A DNA stretch of 60,223 nt from Lachnospiraceae bacterium 3-1 (GCA_000403255.2 KE159593.1:363469-423691), one strand, 5' to 3'. Positions 17,236 through 27,090 are shown, counted from the first letter of the stretch. Program-made: numbers and translations. Notes: a model not told the origin generated them from the letters alone.

Positions 17236-18060
17236 CTAATTTAAGAAAAGTTCGTTTTCAGCCCGTCGGGTATAATGATGCTCCAACATTTTTACATGGG
17301 ATAAGAAGGCAGGGTCATCAAAATATTTGGCATGTTCTGGACAGTATTTGACACAAGCCTGGCATTTGATGCAGATGCCAGATACTTCCTGGGACTGTTT
17401 GGCATCAATGGAACCCATGGGGCATACGTTGGCGCAAATCCCACAGTCTGTGCAGGTATCCATTGTTTTGGGTTTTGCTTTCAGGAAAACAGCAGGTTTT
17501 CCATCCATGTCAAGGGGTGTGTAATATGCAGGGATAGGTTCTTCTCCTCGTACCAGTATTTGTGTGGGAAGGTCTGCTATTTGTTCTGACTTGCTGGCAA
17601 CCTGCTCTGCAAATGCTGTCATTTGTCTGATATCTTCTGAATCCGGGCGGCCATGGGCGAGTTTTTCGGAAAAAGCATGCTGTGTGGCAAATGCTGCAGC
17701 GGCAATGGTGTGGAAGTTGTTGTGTTCCAATTCATTGCGAAGTTCAATCAGGGCATTGTCATAGCTTCGGTTGCCGAAGGTAACAATAGGAATGGCCAGG
17801 GCGTCATTGCCTTTTAGCTGTTCCTGAAAAAAGGGAAGTATCTTATTAGGCGCCCTTCCAGCGTAAACTGGAATTCCAACAATTACTAACTGGTCTTTTC
17901 CGAATACCAAGGTTTTCTGGCGCATCTTTGGAAGGGTAACGTTATGTTCGGTAAAGGGAAGGTTTAATTTTTCAGCAATCTGTCTGGCAATTTCAGTGAC
18001 AATGTATTTGGTAGTTCCGGTTGGGCTGAAAAAAACAGCTTGGACACAAGTGATTTTCAT
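17236..18060 (-). CDS. EFR1-type flavodoxin/ferredoxin fusion protein
   Basis: The protein has 274 aa. The N-terminal 160 residues are a flavodoxin-like FMN domain (FFSPTGTTKYIV phosphate loop at about 10-21; VIVGIPVYAGRAPNKI). The C-terminal part has two [4Fe-4S] ferredoxin motifs: CTDCGICANVCP and CIKCQACVKYCP. This is the EFRI/EFR1 ferrodoxin architecture of anaerobes, an intramolecular electron carrier whose partner is not known. AGGAGA precedes the ATG. It is convergent with the amidase gene. No associated reductase sits next to it. Confidence 0.9.
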   Translation of the reverse strand: MKITCVQAVFFSPTGTTKYIVTEIARQIAEKLNLPFTEHNVTLPKMRQKTLVFGKDQLVIVGIPVYAGRAPNKILPFFQEQLKGNDALAIPIVTFGNRSYDNALIELRNELEHNNFHTIAAAAFATQHAFSEKLAHGRPDSEDIRQMTAFAEQVASKSEQIADLPTQILVRGEEPIPAYYTPLDMDGKPAVFLKAKPKTMDTCTDCGICANVCPMGSIDAKQSQEVSGICIKCQACVKYCPEHAKYFDDPAFLSHVKMLEHHYTRRAENELFLN

Positions 18061-18074
18061 AAGTTTCTCCTATT

Positions 18075-18450
18075 ATCATTATTATATAAAAGACTAGAGG
18101 AATTTTGCATGTGAATTTCTTCTATCATCTGTTCTACAGCCCTTTCATCCATGGACAAGGTAGCCTTAAGAAGTAATTCTGATGCTTGGATTGCTTTTAT
18201 CACATCATTCCATTTATCATTTTTTGCAGAGAGTCTTTACTTCTAGTTCTGTAAAACCTATATATTCTGCCATATGGCCGGGACTTACCATAGTATGCTC
18301 TCTGAAATTATTCAATGCGGATTGAGTGCCATATTTTTTTATGGGTAAAATTCCGGTGATATATGCCAGCTTTAAAAATGCGCCGGAGTAATATTTTAAG
18401 GTCTGCAAATAGTTTCTCAGAACGGCATCCTTTACTGTAATATGCAGCCA
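18075..18450 (-). pseudogene. Remnant of an AAA-family ATPase / PD-(D/E)XK-type protein
   Basis: Translation on the minus strand gives KDAVLRNYLQTLKYYSGAF leading into LKLAYITGILPIKKYGTQSA and then AEYIGFTELEVKTLCKK before a stop. A second piece in another frame gives NDKWNDVIKAIQASELLLKA and DERAVEQMIEEIH. Both match the middle and later parts of the DUF1703-type AAA ATPases (the family of the intact gene at 24190), but the P-loop start, the join between the pieces and the nuclease end are missing. It is a broken copy with a deletion and frameshift. The exact ends are uncertain. Confidence 0.7.
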
Positions 18451-18662
18451 GCATGGTTATGGACATTCCCATCATGCTCAACTTGCCTTTTCTTCACTTT
18501 TTATGATAACATTGATTGCTTATTCTGACAACAACAAAGAGAGGCGTTAATTTTCATAGAGAAATAATAAGATAAATAGTGTTTTTATGTTAGGGTGGTC
18601 TTCTATTATGGAGTTCCGTCCTTGCAAAACAGCGAAAAATCAGAAATAAATTCTATTTTTTA
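18451..18662. other. Intergenic stretch upstream of the large surface protein
   Basis: Part of the AAA-ATPase remnant may continue at the left edge. I see no further gene. A weak promoter for the plus-strand gene lies just after it. Confidence 0.4.
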
Positions 18663-18691
18663 TGGCAATTTTTACTATCGTCTGCTATAGT
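18663..18691 (+). promoter_or_regulatory. Possible promoter of the large surface protein
   Basis: TGGCAA (18663-18668), 17 bp, TATAGT (18686-18691) with a TG extension. The leader to the start codon is about 85 nt. Confidence 0.4.
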
Positions 18692-18780
18692 TAAATTAGT
18701 GATTTCGTGAGAAAGTGAATTATACTAGTCAAAGCCATACCACATAGGAGTGTGAGTTTGAACAAGGAGTGTGTGATGAG

Positions 18781-21700
18781 ATGAAAACAGGAAAAGAGAG
18801 TTCTTTGGAGAAAAAACTGCAGCAAAAACGACATCCCGTCCGTCAGAAATTATTGTCGGTTTTGCTCTGCGTCTGTCTGCTGCTGGTGTCATTGCCGACA
18901 GAGTTTTACGGGGGTGAAGTTCAGGCGGAAGGGCCAAGGCAGAAGATTCTGTCCTTTTCTGATTTGCCAGCGGAAGTAAGATATCAGACCGTGGAAGTGG
19001 GGACGTCTGAAAGAAAGCTGAATCTCCCAGATACCTTGACGGCAGTGTGCATTTCTTTGGGAAATGAAAGTACCATGGGTATAGAGAATATAGAAACTAT
19101 GTCCCAGCTTGAACATAGTTCCAGAGTAAAAGGAACGGATGGACAGGAAGCAGTTTTACATGAGGAACATCAAGACTCTTCCAGTCAGGGGGAAGCGCCA
19201 CAAGAAAACCGTCTGGAGGAAGTGGAAGAGTATCCGGCGGATGGTTCCAGAATGGATGCAGCGGAACAATTTGAATCTCCGACAGATTCGGGAGTGGACA
19301 GAGTGGAATTTCCAGAAATCGTGCCAGAAGATGGGAGTACGGAGAGGAATTTTGAAGAAACAGTTGTAATTGAAAATATCACATGGATGAGCGCTCCAAC
19401 CTATGACAGCGAGACCGAAGGGGTTTATGATTTTCTGCCTGTTTTGCCGGAAGAATATATGCTGGCAGATGGGGTGGAACTGCCTGAAATTCAGGTGGAA
19501 GTAGGAGATAGGGAAGCAACAGAAGAGGGGAAAGAGAGACGGAAACTGGATTCGGAAGAAGTAGGGAAAAAGGAAGCTGATAGCGGAGTAGAAAGTATAG
19601 AGTATTTTGCGCCGTCTGCCCGTGGAAGCCAGGTGATTAGTGCAGATACAACCTGGGATGAAAACAAGACTTTGTCTTCTGGAGAACTTGTAATTAATGA
19701 AGGTGTTACATTGACAATTAATAGTAGGCTGTCTACTTGGGGGTGGGTTACAATTCGAGGCGGTGGGACGATTGTAAGAGGAAGTTCCGATGCACACATT
19801 AGGGCGTTTGGAGGAGCAACTTTGACCGTAAAGGATATTACATTTGATGGAAAGGGTATTCTATCTCTATATCCGATGATTGATGTTGAGTCGAGTAAGC
19901 TTACTTTGGATAGCTGTAGGATTGAGGATTGTCATAAAAAGACTGATGGAGGAGGAGCAGTTTGCATAAGCAGGAACGCAACAGTAACTTTTAATGATTG
20001 TGTGATTGAAAATTGTTCTGCAGATACGTATGGAGGAGCAGTTTATAGCTATGATGGTAATTTAACCATAAATGGGGGAACCTACACAAATAATAGAACT
20101 ACGACATCACAAACAGAACTTCAAGAGTGTGGTGGAGGATTTCTTATATGTTTTGGTTCAAAAGTATATATTTATGGAGGTGATTTTATTGGAAATACTA
20201 CAGTAGGAAAAGGGGGAGCTATTTATCAAGCCAGTGTATCAGAAATATATCTATATGGGGGAAGGTTTCAGGGAAACTCATCTAGTTGGAAGAAATATGC
20301 AGGCAGCGGTGGTGCCTGGCTTTCTTCAAGAGATAGAACTCATTTTGAAATTTCTGACAATGTGGAAATTTGTGGAGAAGGGACAAATTCAGGTGTGGAC
20401 GGCATTTATCTTGATTCCCAGAATGGAATACCACGAAAGATAGAAATCAGTAATACTTTAAGCTATCCAGTAACTGTTTATGTGAATGCAATCGAAGGAT
20501 ATGTGCTTGCCGAGGGAGTGAATAGATATCAGTTGCAGCAAGAAAGGGATATGAAAAAGATTAAGTTTGTAGATGTGGGCGATTCTGGAGAGACATGGTA
20601 TAAGGTGCTAGACACTGACAATAACCAGATCAAGTTAAGCCATATAGACCCTGAGCAGCAATACTTTATCACTTATCACAGCAATGGCGCAGAAGGGGAA
20701 GTAACAGATGAGACAGGATATTTGCTCGGAGAGAAAGCAACTGTAAAATCTGCAGAGAGTTTGAATCGGCAAGGCTTTACCTTTGTGGAATGGAACACGG
20801 CGCAAGATAGAAGCGGAACAGCTTATCAGCCAGGGTCTGAACTGGAAATTCAAGGAGACGTGGAGTTATATGCCATTTTTCAGGAGAAGAAAAAAAGATT
20901 AAACGCTAACTTTTATTCTGGCAGTTCATGTGAAAAGCAGGCTGCGTACATAGAAGTAAACGAGGATGCTGTCAGCGGAACGGTATCCGCTCCTTCTTTG
21001 CTGGAAATGGAAGGCTGGGAACCGGTTGGCTGGGAGAAGGAGAACATTTCTGGATATGACGGGAAGGTGAAACCGGAAGAAGAGATTACCTTGGTAAAAG
21101 CCGAGACAGATTATTATGGCGTTTATCAGAAGCAGGCTGCCCTGTCATATGAAGGGCAAGGGGCAGAGGGGATTCCAGAAAGTGAGGAAAAGACCTGTTA
21201 TGCCAATGTACATGATAAAATCACTTATCAGGAAGGGGAGTTTACCATCGGGCCTGCTCCTACCAAGGACGGATTTGATTTTGTTGGCTGGAATACGCAG
21301 GCGGATGGCCAGGGAGCATTCTATCAGCCGGGGTCTAAATTAAAAATAATAGAAGATACGGCGCTTTTTGCTGTTTTTCAAGAGAAAGGGAAGAAAACGT
21401 TTCTTGCTGACTTCTATTCCGGGGAACCCGTGCAGAAAGTGTCAAAATCCATAACGGTGGACCAGAAAGAAACAGAAGGCGCCGTCATCGCGCCATCCTT
21501 ACAGAGTTTTCCCGGGTGGAATCCAGTAGGCTGGAGCACAAGTAAAACAGGGTTTGCAACCAGTCTTTTGGAGCAGGAAGAATGCACGCTGACAGAATTA
21601 TTCACAGAATACTATGGAATCTACCAAAAGGATATCACCCTTTCCTATGACGCCAATGGAGGGGAGTCTGGGCCAGAGGATGAGACAAAGATTTGCTATG

Positions 21701-23511
21701 CCAATGTGCATGAGGAGATTTCCTATGATCTGCCACAATTCACCATTGGAGCCGGAGCCTTCCGTGAGGGCTATGCATTCCAGGGCTGGAACACCAGGGC
21801 GGACGGAAGCGGAGAAACGCTGCAGCCGGGAATCAGCCACAGCCTGGATGCGGATGCCGTTCTCTATGCAGTCTGGGAAAAAGAACCAGAGGGTCCAGAA
21901 GAGCCAGAGGGTCCAGAAGAACCAGAGATTCCAGAAGAACCAGGAGTTCCAGAGGAGCCAGAGATTCCAGAGGCTCCAAAGACGGCATCCTACCAGGTAG
22001 AATACTACTGCCAGAATCTGACTGGGGATGCATACACCAGAATGGACGGCGACACCAAGGGTTTGACAGGAGAAGTAGGAACGGAAGCAAAGGCGCCGCA
22101 GATTGATTATACCGGATTTACAGTAAACCTTTCCCATCCTTTGGGTAAGCCGGAGGGAACCATAGAACAGGATGGAAGCCTGGTATTAAAGCTATACTAT
22201 GACAGAATTATTTATGAAGTGGAGTTCAACCTGAACGGAGGCTATGGGACTACGCCAGACACACAGAACATCCCTTATGGGGGCTTGCTGGAAAAAGCGC
22301 CAGAGCCCGCAAAGAAAGGTTATAACTTCAAAGGCTGGCAGATTGGCAATTCCGGCGTGGAGGAAGAATTATGGGACTTTGAGCGTCCGGTGGAATATAA
22401 TACGGAAACCTTACATACCACTCTCTACGCAAAATGGGCGGACGAACTGGCCCCTGAAATGGGAGAAGCGTCATTTAGCACAGGCAGCGGCAGGTTCTTA
22501 GACTGGCTCATTCAGAAGGAAAGCATGGACGTCACTGTTCCGGTAACGGAAGAGGGAAGCGGCCTTGCCAGGGCAGAATATCTTTTGGTGGCGGAAGACG
22601 GGACAGAAAAGGATGGGACAGCGCAGATTGTAAAAGCCCATCCTCTTGCAGACGCCATGACTTCGTATGGAAGCGGCGGTCTTTTCATTCGCGGCCTGCA
22701 GGCGAAGGCGGAAGAGGGAAGCTATGAAGTCCGAATTGCAATTGAAGAGGAATTTAAGGGGAAGGTCTACTTAACCTGTACGGATCATGCAGGCAACGTT
22801 TCACCCCAAAAAATCCTTACGGCGGCAGGCGGCGGTATTATTGTAGAAGACAACGCGCCAGAAATCCATTTTTCCAATACGAAGGAAACCACAGGGGGAA
22901 AGCCCCTAAAGGTAAAGGTGCGGGTAAAGGATGACATAAAAAATCATGTAACGGGAGGAATTTCCGGCATCCGCTACCAGGTGGATAAAGAGAAGGAGAA
23001 AGCCTTGCCGAAAGAAGATTTTGCAGAGGATTTTGTAGAAACTTATGAGTTTACGGTAAAAATATCCGGGGAGGGGAAACACACCCTTCGGGTAGAGGCA
23101 CAGGACCATGCGGGAAATGAAAGCACAGCTCAGATTGAGGTAAACATTAATGGGAAAAAAGATGTGCCCCTGGAAGTTCCAAAGAATCCCAATCCAGAAC
23201 AACCCCAAGGGCCGGCGCGCCCCACAGGAGGGGAGCCAAAGACTGGAGACAGCGTCCATGTACAGATTTACGCTACGGCGGCAATGATAGCAGGCTTTGG
23301 TTATTTGCTGTTGTATTTTGAAGGCGAGAACGGGATTACGGAACAGGAAAAAGAAGAGATTGTCTATCGGCTGATTACATGGGCGAAGCAGGGAGGAGGC
23401 ATTCGAAGGCGGATTGGAATTGCAATCATCTTCCTATTTCTTGCGTATTACCACAGCATTGGAAAGAGCGTGGATGTGGAATGGAAATCTGTGCGAAGTA
23501 TAAAACAGTAA
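18781..23511 (+). CDS. Large repeat-rich surface protein with beta-helix and InlB B-repeats
   Basis: The protein has 1576 aa. A signal peptide covers about 1-50 (basic start, then LLSVLLCVCLLLVSLP). An acidic low-complexity region (to about 280) precedes a right-handed beta-helix (about 290-560; repeated GG-rich turns such as GGGAVCISRNATVTFNDCVI). Several InlB B-repeat (Listeria-Bacteroides) modules at about 620-1030 each contain a GW/EWNT motif (FVEWNTAQDRSG, FVGWNTQADGQG, FQGWNTRADGSG). A Pro/Glu hinge (about 1036-1062), another InlB-like region and bacterial Ig-like domains follow. Near the end EPKTGD precedes a membrane segment, then about 45 polar residues and a second hydrophobic segment. 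This suggests an adhesin or glycan-binding protein held at the surface. The ATG at 18781 with AAGGAG upstream was chosen over a GTG four codons earlier that abuts the site. Confidence 0.85.
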   Translation: MKTGKESSLEKKLQQKRHPVRQKLLSVLLCVCLLLVSLPTEFYGGEVQAEGPRQKILSFSDLPAEVRYQTVEVGTSERKLNLPDTLTAVCISLGNESTMGIENIETMSQLEHSSRVKGTDGQEAVLHEEHQDSSSQGEAPQENRLEEVEEYPADGSRMDAAEQFESPTDSGVDRVEFPEIVPEDGSTERNFEETVVIENITWMSAPTYDSETEGVYDFLPVLPEEYMLADGVELPEIQVEVGDREATEEGKERRKLDSEEVGKKEADSGVESIEYFAPSARGSQVISADTTWDENKTLSSGELVINEGVTLTINSRLSTWGWVTIRGGGTIVRGSSDAHIRAFGGATLTVKDITFDGKGILSLYPMIDVESSKLTLDSCRIEDCHKKTDGGGAVCISRNATVTFNDCVIENCSADTYGGAVYSYDGNLTINGGTYTNNRTTTSQTELQECGGGFLICFGSKVYIYGGDFIGNTTVGKGGAIYQASVSEIYLYGGRFQGNSSSWKKYAGSGGAWLSSRDRTHFEISDNVEICGEGTNSGVDGIYLDSQNGIPRKIEISNTLSYPVTVYVNAIEGYVLAEGVNRYQLQQERDMKKIKFVDVGDSGETWYKVLDTDNNQIKLSHIDPEQQYFITYHSNGAEGEVTDETGYLLGEKATVKSAESLNRQGFTFVEWNTAQDRSGTAYQPGSELEIQGDVELYAIFQEKKKRLNANFYSGSSCEKQAAYIEVNEDAVSGTVSAPSLLEMEGWEPVGWEKENISGYDGKVKPEEEITLVKAETDYYGVYQKQAALSYEGQGAEGIPESEEKTCYANVHDKITYQEGEFTIGPAPTKDGFDFVGWNTQADGQGAFYQPGSKLKIIEDTALFAVFQEKGKKTFLADFYSGEPVQKVSKSITVDQKETEGAVIAPSLQSFPGWNPVGWSTSKTGFATSLLEQEECTLTELFTEYYGIYQKDITLSYDANGGESGPEDETKICYANVHEEISYDLPQFTIGAGAFREGYAFQGWNTRADGSGETLQPGISHSLDADAVLYAVWEKEPEGPEEPEGPEEPEIPEEPGVPEEPEIPEAPKTASYQVEYYCQNLTGDAYTRMDGDTKGLTGEVGTEAKAPQIDYTGFTVNLSHPLGKPEGTIEQDGSLVLKLYYDRIIYEVEFNLNGGYGTTPDTQNIPYGGLLEKAPEPAKKGYNFKGWQIGNSGVEEELWDFERPVEYNTETLHTTLYAKWADELAPEMGEASFSTGSGRFLDWLIQKESMDVTVPVTEEGSGLARAEYLLVAEDGTEKDGTAQIVKAHPLADAMTSYGSGGLFIRGLQAKAEEGSYEVRIAIEEEFKGKVYLTCTDHAGNVSPQKILTAAGGGIIVEDNAPEIHFSNTKETTGGKPLKVKVRVKDDIKNHVTGGISGIRYQVDKEKEKALPKEDFAEDFVETYEFTVKISGEGKHTLRVEAQDHAGNESTAQIEVNINGKKDVPLEVPKNPNPEQPQGPARPTGGEPKTGDSVHVQIYATAAMIAGFGYLLLYFEGENGITEQEKEEIVYRLITWAKQGGGIRRRIGIAIIFLFLAYYHSIGKSVDVEWKSVRSIKQ
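21880..21985 (+). repeat. Pro/Glu hinge repeat inside the surface-protein gene
   Basis: Tandem copies of a 12- to 18-bp unit encode Glu-Pro-Glu-Gly/Ile-Pro-Glu repeats (PEGPEEPEGPEEPEIPEEPG). It is a stalk or hinge between surface modules, prone to slippage. Confidence 0.8.
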
Positions 23512-23623
23512 GTCTGGATAGGAAGCGGGTGAATGTTGTAATCTGCCATAAGCTGTGTATAATAGAACCATAGAAGAAGTAGGCAATTGCTTATATGGAA
23601 AAACCAGGAAGGAAGTGAATGCT

Positions 23624-24187
23624 ATGGCGGTATTACAGACCCAGCCCGAAATCATTACACTAGAGCAGTATGAGGCTCTTCCAGAAGAATACAGGGTGGA
23701 AATATTTGATGGAGCAATTTATGATATGGCCAGTCCATCGCAGGAACATCAGACAATTCTCACGGAGCTGCTTGTTTTCATTCGCACCTATCTTAAGAAA
23801 AATGGAGGAAACTGCCAGGTGTTTCCGGCTCCCTTTGATGTGAAGCTTTCTGACAAACCTCTTACGATTGTTCAGCCTGACCTTATGGTTGTATGTGATA
23901 CAAACAAGCTGGATGGAAAACGCTGCAATGGCGCGCCCGATTTTATTATTGAGATTGTTTCCCCAGGTAATCCAGCAGATGATTATATCCGCAAACTCTA
24001 TTATTATAAAAACGCTGGGGTTCGCGAATACTGGATTGTGGATTCACGTCGTAAGATAGTAACCGTTAATTATTTTGAAGGAAGCATATTGAATGTGCAA
24101 TATTCTTTCGATTCCACAATCAAGGTCAATATCTCTGAGGATTTGTATATTGATTTTTCTGATATTACTGGTTTTTGGAGGCAGTAG
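23624..24187 (+). CDS. Uma2-family (DUF820) putative nuclease
   Basis: This 187-aa protein has the PD-(D/E)XK-like Uma2 fold. The pattern includes YRVEIFDGAIYDMASPS and HQTILTELLVFIRTYL, then VQPDLMVVCD (acidic catalytic D), FIIEIVSPGN (E-x-x-S) and YYYKNAGVREYWIVD. The predicted metal-dependent nuclease activity has little experimental support. The start is the ATG after AGGAAGGAAG; the longer frame lacks a site. It is followed after 2 bp by the AAA-ATPase gene, so the two are probably cotranscribed. A second family member lies at 50284-50838 on the other strand. Confidence 0.85.
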   Translation: MAVLQTQPEIITLEQYEALPEEYRVEIFDGAIYDMASPSQEHQTILTELLVFIRTYLKKNGGNCQVFPAPFDVKLSDKPLTIVQPDLMVVCDTNKLDGKRCNGAPDFIIEIVSPGNPADDYIRKLYYYKNAGVREYWIVDSRRKIVTVNYFEGSILNVQYSFDSTIKVNISEDLYIDFSDITGFWRQ

Positions 24188-24189
24188 TT

Positions 24190-25893
24190 ATGGCAAGAAC
24201 GGTAGCGATCGGGGTACAGGATTTTGAAAAAATCATTACAAACAAATGCTTTTATGTGGATAAGACAGATTTTATTCGGGAATGGTGGGAAGGGAAAGAT
24301 GATGTAACACTGATCACACGTCCACGCCGCTTTGGGAAAACTCTGAATATGAGTATGGTGGAACAATTTTTTTCCGTGGAGTATGAAAACAGAGGTGAGT
24401 TGTTTGAAGGGCTTTCTATCTGGAAGAATGAATATTATCGGAAACTGCAGGGCTCCTATCCCGTTCTCAGTCTGTCTTTTGCCAATGTAAAAGAGATTAA
24501 TTATGCCAATGCCAGAAAAAAGATATGCCAAATGATTGCACAATTGTATGTGAAGTATGCCTTTCTTTTGAAATGTGATTTCTTAGAAGAAGAGGACCGG
24601 GCATTTTTCGGCAGGATGAAAGCGGATATGGATGATGTGGATGCGGCAATGGCTATGCATTATTTGTCAAAGTATTTATATCTTTATTATGGTAGAAAGG
24701 TCATTATTCTTCTGGATGAGTATGATACTCCAATGCAGGAAGCTTATGTAGGCGGCTATTGGGAAGAACTGGCGTCCTTTACCAGGAGCATGTTTCATGC
24801 AATGTTTAAGACAAATCCATGGTTGGAGCGTGCCATTATGACTGGGATTACCCGCATTAGTAAGGAGTCTATTTTTTCGGATCTTAACAATTTAAAAGTG
24901 GTTACCGCCACTTCGAATGAATATGCGGTTTCTTTTGGATTTACGGAGGAAGAGGTTTTTGCGGCATTGGATGAGTGCCGGATGGAGACGGAAAAAAACA
25001 AGGTGAAACAGTGGTATGATGGGTTTATTTTTGGAGAATATTCAGATATTTATAATCCATGGTCTATTTTAAATTTTCTGGATACTGGCAAATATCATGC
25101 ATATTGGGCGAATACAAGCTCCAACAGTTTGGTGAGTAAGCTGTTGCGAGAGGGAAACCGTCGTATGAAAGAAAAATTTGAGCTGCTTTTGCAGGGAAAA
25201 AGCATTCGAACGCCTGTGGATGAGGAAATTGTATATAGTCAGTTAGATGAAAACGAAGCAGCAGTTTGGAGCTTGCTTTTGGCTGGCGGTTATCTAAAAG
25301 TATTGCATCAGGAAGAAGAAAAATGGCTGGAGTATGGAGAAGAGGCTCAATATGAATTGGCGCTTACCAATTATGAAGTAGAGCGAATGTTCCACAATAT
25401 GGTGCGTGGATGGTTTCAAAGGGTGGATGCAGATTATAATGATTTTATTAAGGCTATGCTATATGGTGATTTAAAAGCGATGAATTGTTATATGAATGAG
25501 ATTAGCTTGGAAATGTTCAGCAGCTTTGATACAGGAATAAAGCCCTCTCATAGAACCCCAGAACGGTTTTACCATGGATTTGTTTTGTGGCTGCTGGTAG
25601 ATTTGCGCAACCGCTATATGATTACTTCCAACAGGGAAAGCGGTTACGGCAGATATGATGTAATGCTGGAACCAAGGAATTGGCAGGAGAATGACGCCAT
25701 TTTGCTGGAATTCAAAGTGTTTGACGGTGAGGAAGAAAAGTCATTGCAGGATACGGCGGCAGAAGTTCTTTTGCAGATTGAAAAAAAGGCTTATGCGGCG
25801 CAGTTGATTGGACGGGGGATTCCTAGAGAGAGAATCCGGCGCTATGGGTTTGCATTTCGGGGGAGCAAGGTACTAATAAAGGCCGATCGATGA
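24190..25893 (+). CDS. AAA-family ATPase with PD-(D/E)XK nuclease domain
   Basis: This 567-aa protein combines an N-terminal AAA-ATPase-like domain and a C-terminal PD-(D/E)XK nuclease superfamily domain (DUF1703 type), common in gut anaerobes. The first domain shows CFYVDKTDFIREWW, a degenerate P-loop TRPRRFGKTLNMSM and a Walker B-like VIILLDEYDTP (about 175-185). Next come the MTGITRISKESIFSDLNNL block and the NPWSILNFL segment. The nuclease end includes YGRYDVML...AILLEFKVFD. Its function is unproven. GGAGG precedes the ATG at 24190. A broken relative is at 18.1-18.4 kb, indicating that the family has multiplied or moved here. Confidence 0.88.
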   Translation: MARTVAIGVQDFEKIITNKCFYVDKTDFIREWWEGKDDVTLITRPRRFGKTLNMSMVEQFFSVEYENRGELFEGLSIWKNEYYRKLQGSYPVLSLSFANVKEINYANARKKICQMIAQLYVKYAFLLKCDFLEEEDRAFFGRMKADMDDVDAAMAMHYLSKYLYLYYGRKVIILLDEYDTPMQEAYVGGYWEELASFTRSMFHAMFKTNPWLERAIMTGITRISKESIFSDLNNLKVVTATSNEYAVSFGFTEEEVFAALDECRMETEKNKVKQWYDGFIFGEYSDIYNPWSILNFLDTGKYHAYWANTSSNSLVSKLLREGNRRMKEKFELLLQGKSIRTPVDEEIVYSQLDENEAAVWSLLLAGGYLKVLHQEEEKWLEYGEEAQYELALTNYEVERMFHNMVRGWFQRVDADYNDFIKAMLYGDLKAMNCYMNEISLEMFSSFDTGIKPSHRTPERFYHGFVLWLLVDLRNRYMITSNRESGYGRYDVMLEPRNWQENDAILLEFKVFDGEEEKSLQDTAAEVLLQIEKKAYAAQLIGRGIPRERIRRYGFAFRGSKVLIKADR

Positions 25894-25955
25894 GAAGCTT
25901 TAATTATGAGAATCCTCGACTTTTATAATAGGTATGGACATGCGATAGATAGTAG

Positions 25956-25984
25956 TTGCCAACTTTGCGTGAGTATGGGATAAT
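25956..25984 (+). promoter_or_regulatory. Promoter of the sua5-upp-comEB run
   Basis: TTGCCA (25956-25961), 17 bp, GATAAT (25979-25984), 45 bp upstream of the Sua5 start. CTTTGCG and CGCAAAG flank the -10 area and could pair or bind a regulator. Confidence 0.6.
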
Positions 25985-26028
25985 ATGCGCAAAGAGAACA
26001 TAAAAGGAAATGAAAAGCAGGGGATACC

Positions 26029-27090
26029 ATGGAGACAGCAATTGTAAATATTACAGAAGAAAACCAAAGCGAAGAAACGATCAGAGAAAAGATTTATGCA
26101 GCAGGGCAGATTATCCAACAAGGGGGCCTGGTGGCATTTCCCACAGAGACAGTATATGGATTGGGGGCGGATGCCCTGAATCCTCAGGCTTCGGGGAAGA
26201 TTTACGAGGCCAAAGGACGGCCATCAGATAATCCCCTGATTATACATATTTCCCATAGGAAGGATTTAGATAAAATAGCGAAAAACGTACCAGAACAGGC
26301 AAGAAAGCTGGCAGAAAAATTTTGGCCCGGACCATTGACTATGATTTTTGAAAAAAGCGAGATCGTTCCTCTGGAAACTACAGGAGGACTTAACACGGTG
26401 GCAGTGCGTATGCCCAACCATCCTGCAGCCTTACTTTTGATTGAGCTTGGGGGCGGATTTATTGCTGCACCCAGTGCAAATACTTCTGGGAAGCCAAGTC
26501 CCACTCAGGCGGAACACGTAACAGAGGACATGAAGGGAAGGATTCCCATGATACTGGATGGCGGGACAGTTGGAATCGGCATTGAGTCTACCATTGTGGA
26601 TTTTTCAGAAGCAATTCCTATGATTTTAAGACCAGGATATATCACAGCGGAGATGATACAGGAGGTAATCGGGGAGGTCAGAATAGATCCTGGACTTATC
26701 ACAGAGGATGCCAAGGTGCATCCCAAGGCGCCAGGGATGAAATATCGGCATTATGCACCGAAAGCAGACCTGATTCTGGTATCAGGCTCCAGGGAACGGG
26801 TACAGGAGAAAATCAATGAACTGGCAAAGAAAGCAGCAAAAGAAGGAAAGACTGTAGGAATTATTGGAACAGAAGAAACCAAGAGCGGATACCAATATGG
26901 GTTGGTGAAAAGCATCGGAACGAGAACAGATGCCGCCTCGATTGCCCGACATTTGTATGGTATTCTCCGTGAATTCGATCAATTAGATGTGGAAATGATA
27001 TATTCTGAAAGTTTTTCCGTATCTGGAATTGGACAGGCAATTAGGAACCGTATGCTCAAAGCAGCGGGACATCAGGTGATAGAAGTGTAA
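26029..27090 (+). CDS. ywlC: L-threonylcarbamoyladenylate synthase (Sua5/YwlC)
   Basis: The 353-aa enzyme makes threonylcarbamoyl-AMP from threonine, bicarbonate and ATP, the first step of tRNA t6A37 synthesis. The YrdC domain (about 18-210) has GGLVAFPTETVYGLGADA and KGRPSDNPLIIHI. The Sua5 domain (about 235-350) follows the linker APGMKYRHYAPKADLILV. Full length supports Sua5 rather than a bare YrdC. Order sua5, phosphatase, upp matches Bacillus ywlC-ywlE-upp synteny. AGGGGAT precedes the ATG. Confidence 0.93.
   Translation: METAIVNITEENQSEETIREKIYAAGQIIQQGGLVAFPTETVYGLGADALNPQASGKIYEAKGRPSDNPLIIHISHRKDLDKIAKNVPEQARKLAEKFWPGPLTMIFEKSEIVPLETTGGLNTVAVRMPNHPAALLLIELGGGFIAAPSANTSGKPSPTQAEHVTEDMKGRIPMILDGGTVGIGIESTIVDFSEAIPMILRPGYITAEMIQEVIGEVRIDPGLITEDAKVHPKAPGMKYRHYAPKADLILVSGSRERVQEKINELAKKAAKEGKTVGIIGTEETKSGYQYGLVKSIGTRTDAASIARHLYGILREFDQLDVEMIYSESFSVSGIGQAIRNRMLKAAGHQVIEV

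Noticed and set aside
21598-22137. Minus-strand frame of 179 codons rich in Trp/Leu/Phe
   Set aside because: Antisense of the Pro/Glu hinge repeats of the large surface protein.
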